Origin: Candidatus Sulfotelmatobacter sp.
Lineage (GTDB): Bacteria > Acidobacteriota > Terriglobia > Terriglobales > Acidobacteriaceae
Assembly (NCBI GenBank): GCA_030044775.1
Contig: JASICF010000032.1
Location: forward strand, 1-12,284
Direction of reading: 5' to 3'
Length of the DNA: 12,284 nt
Positions 1 to 6,019 of this stretch are shown here, one piece after another. Under the pieces are notes generated by a model that saw only the letters and a list, made by a program, of their open reading frames with translations, made no database searches and had not been told where the DNA came from. The first letter of the stretch is position 1, and each line of letters starts with the position of its first letter. A program made the translations under genes and the position numbers.

Positions 1-95
1 TCCCCCGGCAGGTCACTCCATCGATTGCGATGTCAGGCCACTCGCCGGTCGCAACGCGATGTTCTCAGTCATACGCCGTTCGATAAGATACAAGC
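1..95. other. short stretch before the first gene, no gene seen
   Basis: I see no convincing gene end, terminator or RNA here. A TAAGAT hexamer at 84-89 lies six bases before the ATG at 96. That spacing would fit a -10 box and a leaderless start for the HAD gene, but there is no good -35 box at the right distance, so this is only a weak suggestion. Confidence 0.3.
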
Positions 96-758
96 ATGAA
101 ATCGAGGCGCGCCATTTTCTTCGACGTCGGCAACACGCTCCTTTTTCCGAACCGAGCGAAAATCATGTCCCCAATTGCAATCGAGCGGCACCTCAAACTC
201 GATCAGTGGCAGGCGCTGGAGAGAAAGACGAAAATGAAATTCGATCACGGCATGCAGTATGGACAAATCGATCACGGTTTCTGGTGGATTTTTCACACCT
301 ACCTTCTCGAAGGGCTAGGAGAGAGCTTTCTTCATCGCGATGAACTGGTTGCCAACACTCGCAACTCCGCCAACTGGGACCAGATTCTTCCAGGAACGCG
401 CGAGACACTTCAGCGTATTGGCAATAAATATCACGTAGGGGTGATCTCGAATTCTGATGGCGGCATTGATCGTGTGCTTTCGCGCTGCGGTATCGCCGAC
501 TGCTTTGAAAGCATCACGGACTCTGGAAACATTGGGGTGGAAAAGCCACGACGGGAAATTTTCCAAACCGCACTTCGCGCGATGAACGCGAGCCCAGACG
601 AAAGCCTGTATGTTGGCGACGTGTACTCGGTCGACTACGCCGGCGCGCGCAACGCCGGCATGGAAGCGCTTCTCTTCGATGTCGCCGGGGCTTACCGCGA
701 GGGCGATGCGCCGAGGGTGGAATCGCTGGAGCAACTCGAAAGCTGGCTCGATCTATAG
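96..758 (+). CDS. HAD-superfamily hydrolase (HAD-IA-like)
   Basis: A 220-residue soluble protein with all four haloacid-dehalogenase motifs in order. Motif I is FFDVGNTL (nucleophile Asp10), motif II VISNSD (Ser118), motif III Lys150 in EKPRREIF, and motif IV YVGDVYSVD (Asp175, Asp180). The helical stretch between motifs I and II (about residues 25-95) fits a C1-type cap as in HAD-IA enzymes. Family members hydrolyse phosphate esters or, less often, haloacids. The substrate cannot be read from the sequence. Motif I has Gly12 where classical phosphatases have the second, acid-base Asp; DxGNT variants are common in this broad family. The start has no clear Shine-Dalgarno. It is followed after 26 bases by the exporter gene on the same strand, so they may be co-transcribed. 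Confidence 0.9.
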   Translation: MKSRRAIFFDVGNTLLFPNRAKIMSPIAIERHLKLDQWQALERKTKMKFDHGMQYGQIDHGFWWIFHTYLLEGLGESFLHRDELVANTRNSANWDQILPGTRETLQRIGNKYHVGVISNSDGGIDRVLSRCGIADCFESITDSGNIGVEKPRREIFQTALRAMNASPDESLYVGDVYSVDYAGARNAGMEALLFDVAGAYREGDAPRVESLEQLESWLDL

Positions 759-784
759 ATTCTTGTCATACAATCTTTCCCATC

Positions 785-1426
785 ATGTTCGATTCGACGC
801 GCATGGTTTTGTTTCTCACGGCGGCGGTACTGCTCGCCGTCGCGCCTGGCCCAGGGATGCTGTACGTGCTGGCGAGAAGTCTGGCTGGCGGAAAACGCGA
901 AGGAGTGTTTTCCGCCCTAGGCACGTTTCTCGGAGGCATGGTGCATGTGCTGGCCGCTGCGTTGGGGGTTTCTGTCATCCTGGCACGGTCGGCGACTGCA
1001 TTCTCCATCGTGAAATATGCCGGCGCAGCGTATCTGTGTTTTCTTGGCGTAAGGATGATTTTGGAAGCGCGGAAACAGGAATCATTCTCCACAGAAGATT
1101 TTTCTGCCGACAGGAACGCCGCGCGAAATCCGCTGTGGCAAGGAATTGCGACAGAGGTGCTTAATCCGAAGACCGCATTATTTTTTCTTTCTTTCATTCC
1201 GCAATTTGTAAGCCGGGAAAGCGGAAATGTGTTTCTTCAATTCGTAATGCTGGGAACCTTTTCGGTCGTTCTGAATACGTCAGCTGACCTGATTGTCATT
1301 TCGCTGGCGGGACCGTTGGGGAAGAAGATTCGATCCTCGGCGGCATTCCGGCGCAGACAGAGAACGCTGACCGGAGTGATCATGATCGGCCTGGGAACAT
1401 ATCTCGCAGCGAGCGAAAGCCACTAA
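785..1426 (+). CDS. LysE/RhtB-family amino-acid exporter
   Basis: A 213-residue inner-membrane protein of the usual family length (about 205-210). The N-terminus carries the family hallmark APGPGMLYVLARSLAGGKREG (about residues 20-40), followed by a Gly-rich second helix near 45-65. Further hydrophobic segments lie near 73-92, 125-145, 150-175 and 195-210, giving the expected six-helix pattern. The NPKTALFF stretch near residue 127 is also typical. Members export amino acids such as lysine, threonine, homoserine, or cysteine and O-acetylserine, using the proton-motive force. The substrate here is not determined. Proximity to cysteine-related genes is suggestive only, because bshC lies convergent on the other strand. 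No clear Shine-Dalgarno precedes the ATG at 785. Confidence 0.9.
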   Translation: MFDSTRMVLFLTAAVLLAVAPGPGMLYVLARSLAGGKREGVFSALGTFLGGMVHVLAAALGVSVILARSATAFSIVKYAGAAYLCFLGVRMILEARKQESFSTEDFSADRNAARNPLWQGIATEVLNPKTALFFLSFIPQFVSRESGNVFLQFVMLGTFSVVLNTSADLIVISLAGPLGKKIRSSAAFRRRQRTLTGVIMIGLGTYLAASESH

Positions 1427-1480
1427 GCAAAGGCCGCGCGGAAGAAATGGGCATTCGGAGAGGCGGATTCGCGGCAAAGA
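1427..1480. other. convergent intergenic gap, no clear terminator
   Basis: This 54-base gap separates the ends of the exporter (+) and bshC (-). An inverted repeat GCCGCG (1433-1438) / CGCGGC (1470-1475) has a 31-base loop and no T-run, so I do not call it a terminator. Confidence 0.3.
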
Positions 1481-3121
1481 CTACAGCTCTAGAATCTGAT
1501 GGTCGTGGCAGTCGGTGTGCATCGCGTCATAAATCGTTTGAAGCAGTTCCATGCCGTGACGCGCGAGGAAATAGATTCCGGCGATGCCCCGTTCCTGCAG
1601 AGCCCCCTCGGGATAAAGCGCCTCGCTCATGGCTTGCGCGTGACGGCCAATCACTTCGCTGCGGCGCAGCTCCGCGGCCGATGCAAGTTGACGAAGCCGA
1701 TCGAGTTGGTAGCCGATCTTTGATTCCGCTGTCTGGCTTGCCCCGACCAGGGTCGAGTCGAGCGCTTCCAGCGATTTGCGGACCTGGCCAAGCGACGTCT
1801 GCACGGATAGCTGAGCGGAGTCGAATGCAGCCTGCACACCTTCTGGCAAAGCCCGGCTGGCCAATTTCTGGCGGAGAGCGGCGGTGTCGCAAAAAGCGTC
1901 AGGAACGCTAATTTCGTATTGGTGCAGCCAGCGCTGAATTTTCGGCTCGACAATCGTTGCGGAAAAGCGCGGCACTATGGGAGTCACCTGCTGCAGGAGC
2001 ATTTCATAGACCACTCCGGCTTGCGCAAAATAAGCTGCCTCGGCCGCGCCGCCGGTATAGGCCAGGGTGGGCAGAAGATAATCCTGTACTACGGGCCGCA
2101 GCAGCACGTTCGGGCTGAAATCTTCCGGGCGCTCGTCAATACGATTAAGTAGTTCGGCGCCAGAGATTTTTTCCGTGCCGGTTTCGCCGCCGATGACAAA
2201 CTCCGAATCTGTGGCCTGACCCGATCCATTGGCCTGCCGATGAATCGGCGTGCGTGCGCCATGGTGCAGAGTGAAAAGCAATACCGAGGATGGCGTCACC
2301 TTTACCTGCTGGTGGTATTCGGCCTTTTCGAGCGTTTCTCCCCGCGCAAGCAAGGCGGAGTTAAGTTCCGACGCCCGCTCAATCGCTGCGCGATAAATCG
2401 GCGCAGCCAAGCGATGCAGTTCCGGATCAGAAGCATCGAGAAGAATCACGCCCCGGGATGCAAAGAGCCGCGCGAAGAACCGAGCAAACGCCGTGCCGAG
2501 CGACTCTCCGGGCTGGTAAGCCTCGCGCAGGAATTGCGATACCTCGGAATCTCCTAGCAGCGTAGCCGCTTCATCAACCACTGATCGAATCTCATCACCC
2601 AGACGCACTTCACTGACCGGTGCGCCGGCAACGCCGTGGCTCGCTGTGGTTAGTGTGCGAAGAGCGCCATCCGGCCCGAGCACAGAGACATGATTCACTT
2701 CGGAAAGATCGTGATCCGAGGTAGCCAGCCAGAAGATAGGAACCGCATCCACTTCGGCCGCTGTGACTTCTTCCGCCAACTTCACCGCGCCCAGCGCTTT
2801 GTACACCGCGAACATGGGTCCGCCGAACAAGCCAACCTGCTGGCCGGTGACGATCGCCGCAGCGCCGTCTCGCAAGCGCTCAATATTCTTTAGCGTCTCT
2901 CGCGACGCATTCCATGAAGCGTTCTGCCGCTCGAGGATCAGGCTGACTTTTTCGCGGCGGGCGGAGTCATATTTCAGGACGGAAGCTTGCTCCTTTATCC
3001 ATTCTTTTATGTAAGGGGAATGCGGATAGAACGGCTGTATGCCAGGGGAATATGCCAGGAAATCGGTAAAGAGCCGCGTAGTATGCGGGATTTGGCGGAA
3101 TGGCAAACACTGTGCCTTCAC
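1481..3121 (-). CDS. bshC: bacillithiol biosynthesis cysteine-adding enzyme BshC
   Basis: BshC joins cysteine to glucosaminyl-malate, the last step of bacillithiol synthesis, in the cytoplasm. Family signatures, numbered from the upstream ATG at 3148, are IVTGQQVGLFGGPMFAVYK (99-117), IFWLATSDHDLSEVNH (138-153) and LLRPVVQDYLLPTLAYTGG (349-367). A long charged C-terminal part (about 430-520) is probably coiled coil, as in known BshC. From the GTG at 3121 the protein is 546 residues, close to the roughly 540 usual for the family. I prefer this GTG because AGGGGGA (3134-3128) sits six bases upstream. The ATG at 3148 (555 residues) has no recognisable ribosome site and adds nine low-complexity residues. 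The gene is divergent from the sulfur-assimilation operon, whose product cysteine it uses. Confidence 0.93.
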   Translation of the reverse strand: MKAQCLPFRQIPHTTRLFTDFLAYSPGIQPFYPHSPYIKEWIKEQASVLKYDSARREKVSLILERQNASWNASRETLKNIERLRDGAAAIVTGQQVGLFGGPMFAVYKALGAVKLAEEVTAAEVDAVPIFWLATSDHDLSEVNHVSVLGPDGALRTLTTASHGVAGAPVSEVRLGDEIRSVVDEAATLLGDSEVSQFLREAYQPGESLGTAFARFFARLFASRGVILLDASDPELHRLAAPIYRAAIERASELNSALLARGETLEKAEYHQQVKVTPSSVLLFTLHHGARTPIHRQANGSGQATDSEFVIGGETGTEKISGAELLNRIDERPEDFSPNVLLRPVVQDYLLPTLAYTGGAAEAAYFAQAGVVYEMLLQQVTPIVPRFSATIVEPKIQRWLHQYEISVPDAFCDTAALRQKLASRALPEGVQAAFDSAQLSVQTSLGQVRKSLEALDSTLVGASQTAESKIGYQLDRLRQLASAAELRRSEVIGRHAQAMSEALYPEGALQERGIAGIYFLARHGMELLQTIYDAMHTDCHDHQILEL

Positions 3122-3127
3122 CGCGTT

Positions 3128-3134
3128 TCCCCCT
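3128..3134 (-). promoter_or_regulatory. ribosome binding site deciding the bshC start
   Basis: On the minus strand AGGGGGA is followed by six bases and then GTG (3121-3119). This is a better initiation site than the upstream in-frame ATG at 3148-3146, which lacks a purine-rich element. Confidence 0.6.
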
Positions 3135-3148
3135 GGGTTCGCGGACAT

Positions 3149-3457
3149 CTACAGCTTTTGACAGGTAAAGTCATCGGCAGTCAGATTCTTCACTATTCTA
3201 CGATCTTATGCTATGTCTGGCGCCGTAGTTCAGATGCCGCGAACCGCAACAAGATGCAGGATTAAGTACGCAACAGGGTGCCCGAGTTGTGAGACGCGGG
3301 CGGCATCGGCTGGCGGCAAAACACGGGTTGAATCGGGGAACGGACGCGGTTAAGCCAAGCTCATGTCTTGAGCCTCTCGGGCGGACGATGCCATCGCGGT
3401 TAACATAACACCGTGAAATTCTGATGTTACGCATCGAAATTTTTCATTGACCGTAAT
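3149..3457. other. non-coding divergent spacer with internal complementary segments
   Basis: About 310 bases without a credible gene between bshC and the sulfur-operon promoter. It is GC-rich in the middle. GATGCCGC (3233-3240) is the exact reverse complement of GCGGCATC (3300-3307). The overlapping segment GGCATCG (3302-3308) is also complementary to CGATGCC (3386-3392), so two pairings would exclude each other. GCTCA (3359-3363) and TGAGC (3369-3373) form a small hairpin. CGCGGTTAA occurs twice, at 3345 and 3395. I find no tRNA, known riboswitch core or confident bshC promoter. A TAGAAT on the minus strand (3199-3194) is a possible -10 without a matching -35. The region must hold the bshC promoter and may hold regulator sites or a structured RNA. 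Confidence 0.45.
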
Positions 3458-3487
3458 TTGACGAATCGTTGAAACCTCGTCTAGCAT
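3458..3487 (+). promoter_or_regulatory. sigma-70-type promoter of the sulfur operon
   Basis: TTGACG (3458-3463) and TAGCAT (3482-3487) are separated by 18 bases, with AT-rich sequence just upstream (3437-3459). Transcription would start near 3494, giving a leader of about 160 bases up to the terminator. The ATG of the Cys-rich leader ORF at 3498 would then be almost at the RNA 5' end. The boxes match consensus at five of six and four of six positions. Confidence 0.6.
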
Positions 3488-3497
3488 CTGAAGCTGC

Positions 3498-3593
3498 ATG
3501 TCAGATTTCAGCAATTCTCGCCGGGAGTGTACCTGCGCATGTTGTTGTTGTTGCGCGCAAGTTCGCTCTGGCGCTGGTAAATTGCTGACTTAA
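3498..3593 (+). CDS. polycysteine leader peptide (cysteine attenuator ORF)
   Basis: A 31-codon ORF, ATG at 3498 to TAA at 3591-3593. It begins MSDFSNSRRE and then has Cys at positions 11, 13 and 15-19 (CTCACCCCC), seven in all. The five consecutive Cys codons are at 3540-3554 (TGT four times, then TGC). It ends AQVRSGAGKLLT. Position and composition fit a leader peptide whose translation senses Cys-tRNA supply for the downstream sulfur-reduction operon. Polycysteine leader ORFs acting as cysteine-responsive attenuators are known in mycobacteria. The ATG is the only in-frame start, since an in-frame TGA lies at 3489-3491. Only a weak GAAG (3490-3493) precedes it, and with the predicted promoter the ORF would be nearly leaderless. 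The peptide itself probably has no function beyond being translated. Confidence 0.8.
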   Translation: MSDFSNSRRECTCACCCCCAQVRSGAGKLLT

Positions 3594-3631
3594 GTCTTCG
3601 ATAGTTATCGGCATTTATAACCCACCGCCAG
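3568..3631 (+). promoter_or_regulatory. antiterminator pairing: 3568-3577 with 3622-3631
   Basis: CTGGCGCTGG (3568-3577), inside the leader ORF just after the Cys codons, matches the terminator 3' arm (CTGGCGGTGG) at nine of ten bases. It can therefore pair with the terminator 5' arm CCACCGCCAG (3622-3631) in its place. A ribosome stalled on the Cys run would leave this segment free. One near the leader stop would cover at least its 3' half. Between the arms lie a GACTTAAGTC palindrome (3587-3596) and a small CGAT/ATCG hairpin (3599-3610). I saw no convincing protector hairpin that would sequester 3568-3577 when no ribosome is present. Confidence 0.7.
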
Positions 3632-3653
3632 AACCAACTGGCGGTGGGTTTTT
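3621..3653 (+). terminator. intrinsic terminator (attenuator) before the sulfite reductase gene
   Basis: A perfect 11-bp stem CCCACCGCCAG (3621-3631) / CTGGCGGTGGG (3638-3648) with loop AACCAA, extended by two A-T pairs, is followed by TTTTTGTTTT (3649-3658). It lies after the promoter and before the first structural gene, so it must act on the operon's own leader transcript and not end an upstream gene. This is the OFF structure of the proposed attenuator. Confidence 0.92.
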
Positions 3654-3669
3654 GTTTTGGCGGCAATTT

Positions 3670-5364
3670 ATGACGACGGAAACGAAAGCGCAGAAAGCGG
3701 AGCGGCTGAAACGGGCCATAAATCCCTGGGACGGGCTGGCCGAAATTCGCCGGTTTGCGCGGGATGGGTTCGACTCAATCCCGCCGGAATGGATCAGCAC
3801 GTACTTCCGCTGGTGGGGAGTTTATACGCAGGGCGACGGTGCGGGCGTTCTCGGAGGCCACGGTGGGCAGGGCAAGGCCCTGCCATTTTTTATGCTGCGC
3901 ATTCGAATTCCTAACGGCTTGTTGCGATCGGAACAGTTGCGAGCCATCGCCGGTCTTGCTCGCCGCTATGCCCGCGGGACAGCCGACCTGACGGTAAGAC
4001 AAAACATTCAACTGCACTGGATCACGATCGAAGATCTCCCGGAGGTGCTCGAACAGCTCTGGAAAGTCGGCCTGAACACGATCGGCGCCTGCGGCGACGT
4101 TACCCGCAATATTACCGGCTGTCCGGTCGCGGGTATGGATGCAGATGAAATTTGCAATGCTTCGGCCTTGGCTCTGGAAGTGGATCGCATGCTGGCGGGC
4201 AATGCCGAGTTTTACAACCTGCCACGCAAGTTCAAGATTTCCGTCACAGGATGCCACGTCTGGTGCCCGTATCCCGAGATCAACGATGTGGGGCTGACGG
4301 CAACCGAACGATTCGTTGATGGGAAATCGGAGATCGGTTTTTCATTGCGTGTTGGCGGAGGGCTTTCCACCGAACCGTATCTTGGCGCGCGGCTGAATGC
4401 TTTTGTCCGCTGGAATCAGGTGCTGCCGGTTGTGCGAGGCATTGCGGAACTGTTTCGCGACTCCCACCAGTTGCGCGAACACCGCGAGCGAGCGCGACTG
4501 AAATTTCTGTTCTTGCGTCATGGCTGGAGCGCGGAGGATTTTCAAAGTGATTTAGAGCGGCGAATCGGGTTTCGTCTCGATCCCGCCGAACCCGAACATC
4601 CGCCAGAGGATGTCTATCGCGATCATGTTGGCATCCACGCGCAGAAGCAGGCCGGTTATTGCTATGTGGGTTCGGCGGTGCTGCGCGGCCGGATCACGCC
4701 GGACCAGATGTCGGCGGCCGCTGATCTTGCGGAGCGTTTTGCCAACGGCGAATTGCGCACCACCAACATGCAGAACCTGCTCATCGTGAATGTTCCGCGT
4801 TTGCGCGCGGACGAACTGGCGAAGGAACTGGGAGCAATCGGCCTGCCAGTGGCTGAATCGCCGTTCTTTCGCGGCACGATTGCCTGCAGCGGAACTGAAT
4901 TCTGCAAGCTGGCCATCACCGAGACGAAGGCGTTTTCCCGCTGGGTGGTCGAGGAGATGGAAGAACGTTTGCCCGGTTTCGATCAGCAGCTAAAGCTGCA
5001 TGTAACCGGATGCCCCAACAGTTGCGGCCAGCATTGGATTGCCGACATCGGCATTGAAGGGAAAAAGCTAAGTGTAGATGGGCAATTGCAGGATGCCTAT
5101 TACTTTTGCCTGGGCGGGGCACTCGGACTCAACCATGCGATCGCGCGTCCGGTCGGATATCGCTGCCTCGCCACTGAGGTTCCTGAGGCGATCGAGCGTC
5201 TCCTGCGCAAGTATCTCGCCAGCCGAGATGCTGGAGAAAACCTGCGACAGTTTTTTGCCCGGCACAGCGAGGCCGAACTGCGCGATTTTCTCGCGGGACA
5301 CGCGTTCGATCCGGTCGCTCGCGATTTGCCGGAAGGCCGAGTTTCAAGCACGGTGGAAGGCTGA
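3670..5364 (+). CDS. siroheme [4Fe-4S] sulfite/nitrite reductase (assimilatory, NirA-like)
   Basis: A 564-residue enzyme that makes the six-electron reduction of sulfite to sulfide, or of nitrite to ammonia. It has the two-fold repeated ferredoxin-like and catalytic domains of the family. TVRQNIQLHW (108-117) and GACGDVTRNITGCPVAG (139-155) belong to the first half. The siroheme/cluster ligands are Cys406 and Cys412 (ACSGTEFC) and Cys448 and Cys452 (TGCPNSCGQ). The motif wording is closest to ferredoxin-dependent NirA-type enzymes, and no CysJ-type flavoprotein is nearby. The cysH neighbour and Cys-codon leader argue that sulfite is the substrate. I start at ATG 3670 (weak GGCGG, 3659-3663). 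The in-frame TTG at 3652 lies in the terminator T-run. Siroheme genes follow directly. Confidence 0.92.
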   Translation: MTTETKAQKAERLKRAINPWDGLAEIRRFARDGFDSIPPEWISTYFRWWGVYTQGDGAGVLGGHGGQGKALPFFMLRIRIPNGLLRSEQLRAIAGLARRYARGTADLTVRQNIQLHWITIEDLPEVLEQLWKVGLNTIGACGDVTRNITGCPVAGMDADEICNASALALEVDRMLAGNAEFYNLPRKFKISVTGCHVWCPYPEINDVGLTATERFVDGKSEIGFSLRVGGGLSTEPYLGARLNAFVRWNQVLPVVRGIAELFRDSHQLREHRERARLKFLFLRHGWSAEDFQSDLERRIGFRLDPAEPEHPPEDVYRDHVGIHAQKQAGYCYVGSAVLRGRITPDQMSAAADLAERFANGELRTTNMQNLLIVNVPRLRADELAKELGAIGLPVAESPFFRGTIACSGTEFCKLAITETKAFSRWVVEEMEERLPGFDQQLKLHVTGCPNSCGQHWIADIGIEGKKLSVDGQLQDAYYFCLGGALGLNHAIARPVGYRCLATEVPEAIERLLRKYLASRDAGENLRQFFARHSEAELRDFLAGHAFDPVARDLPEGRVSSTVEG

Positions 5365-5379
5365 GATGGAGAAACGAGC

Positions 5380-6015
5380 ATGAGTCAATTGTTTCCGATG
5401 TTTCTAAAACTCGAAGGCAAGCGCTGTCTAGTGGTCGGAGCCGGCGAAACTGGTGAGGCGAAGATTGCGGGTCTGCTTGGCACCGGAGCGCGCATAAAGG
5501 TTGTTGCGCCGGAAGCTTCTGAAACAGTGCGCGAGTGGGCAAAAGAAGGAAAGATCACGCTCGAGACACGCGCATTCGCGCCATCCGATCTCAACGGAGT
5601 TTTTCTCGCGGTAGTAGCCACGGCTGCGAGCGCGCTGAATCGAGAGATTTATCAGGAGGCGCAGCGGCGCGGAGTTCTGTGCAATGTGGTCGATGTTCCG
5701 GAGCTTTGCGATTTCTATTATCCGGCGGTGGTGCGTAGAGGCGATCTCCAGATCGCGATTTCAACGAGCGGACAGAGTCCGTCGCTGGCTCAGAAGATCA
5801 GGCAACAACTGGAACGGCAGTTTGGGCCTGCCTACGAGCGATGGGTCGCCGAGCTGGGAGCGACTCGAAGGCGGGTATTGGCGAGCAATCTCGATGACAA
5901 ACGGAAGCGCGAATTGCTGCACTCACTGGCCAGTTCTGACGCCTTCGAAGCGGCAGTCGCCCAAAAATACAAAAGGGAATATGCAAACGCTGCCGCCAAG
6001 ACGACAGGGGTGTAA
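5380..6015 (+). CDS. precorrin-2 dehydrogenase / sirohydrochlorin ferrochelatase (CysG N-domain, Met8-like)
   Basis: A 211-residue stand-alone version of the N-terminal half of CysG. It oxidises precorrin-2 with NAD and inserts iron to give siroheme. The N-terminal Rossmann fold has LVVGAGETGEAK (GxGxxG at 20-25). NVVDVPELCDFYYP carries the expected catalytic Asp105. ISTSGQSPSLAQKIRQQLE (127-145) is the conserved start of the dimerisation and helical part. The cofactor is needed by the reductase encoded just upstream, 15 bases away, and GGAG lies in that gap as ribosome site. The methyltransferase half of CysG is a separate gene next door. Bifunctionality is inferred from the family; some members only do the dehydrogenase step. 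Confidence 0.92.
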   Translation: MSQLFPMFLKLEGKRCLVVGAGETGEAKIAGLLGTGARIKVVAPEASETVREWAKEGKITLETRAFAPSDLNGVFLAVVATAASALNREIYQEAQRRGVLCNVVDVPELCDFYYPAVVRRGDLQIAISTSGQSPSLAQKIRQQLERQFGPAYERWVAELGATRRRVLASNLDDKRKRELLHSLASSDAFEAAVAQKYKREYANAAAKTTGV

Positions 6016-6019
6016 TCGC

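Noticed and set aside
1433..1475. GCCGCG/CGCGGC inverted repeat as a bidirectional terminator
   Set aside because: The loop is 31 bases, the stem only six pairs, and there is no T-run on either strand.
1499..2893. Several plus-strand ORFs of 67-154 codons
   Set aside because: They lie antisense inside bshC, which has clear family motifs throughout; they are frame shadows.
3157..3186. TTGACA (3158-3163) with TCAGAT (3181-3186) as a rightward promoter
   Set aside because: The -35 is perfect and the 17-base spacing is right, but the -10 is poor and it would read about 300 bases of non-coding DNA before the leader. Possible as a second upstream promoter but not supported enough to annotate.
3198..3434. 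78-residue minus-strand ORF in the spacer
   Set aside because: Arg/Ser-rich, low-complexity composition with no motif or ribosome site; it looks like chance coding in GC-rich DNA.
3200..3450. Cobalamin, SAM or other known riboswitch, or SRP/6S RNA
   Set aside because: I looked for the conserved cores on both strands and did not find them. Regulation of the sulfur operon is better explained by the leader ORF.
3539..3580. Alternative 13-residue reading MLLLLRASSLWRW in the same leader, with GGGAG (3523-3527) upstream
   Set aside because: The GTT-type repeat reads as Leu, Cys or Val depending on frame. The Cys frame has a longer ORF, seven Cys codons including isolated ones before the run, and fits the operon's product. 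The GGGAG to ATG spacing (11 bases) is long. Still worth keeping in mind when testing which frame is translated.
3652..3669. TTG at 3652 as start of the sulfite reductase gene
   Set aside because: It lies inside the terminator T-run and has no usable ribosome site. The added residues FWRQF have no family support. The ATG at 3670 gives a normal N-terminus.
5684..6019. Longer N-terminal extension of the methyltransferase (112 extra residues)
   Set aside because: The extension overlaps the preceding gene in another frame and has no SUMT motif. The canonical N-terminus begins at 6020 with its own ribosome site.
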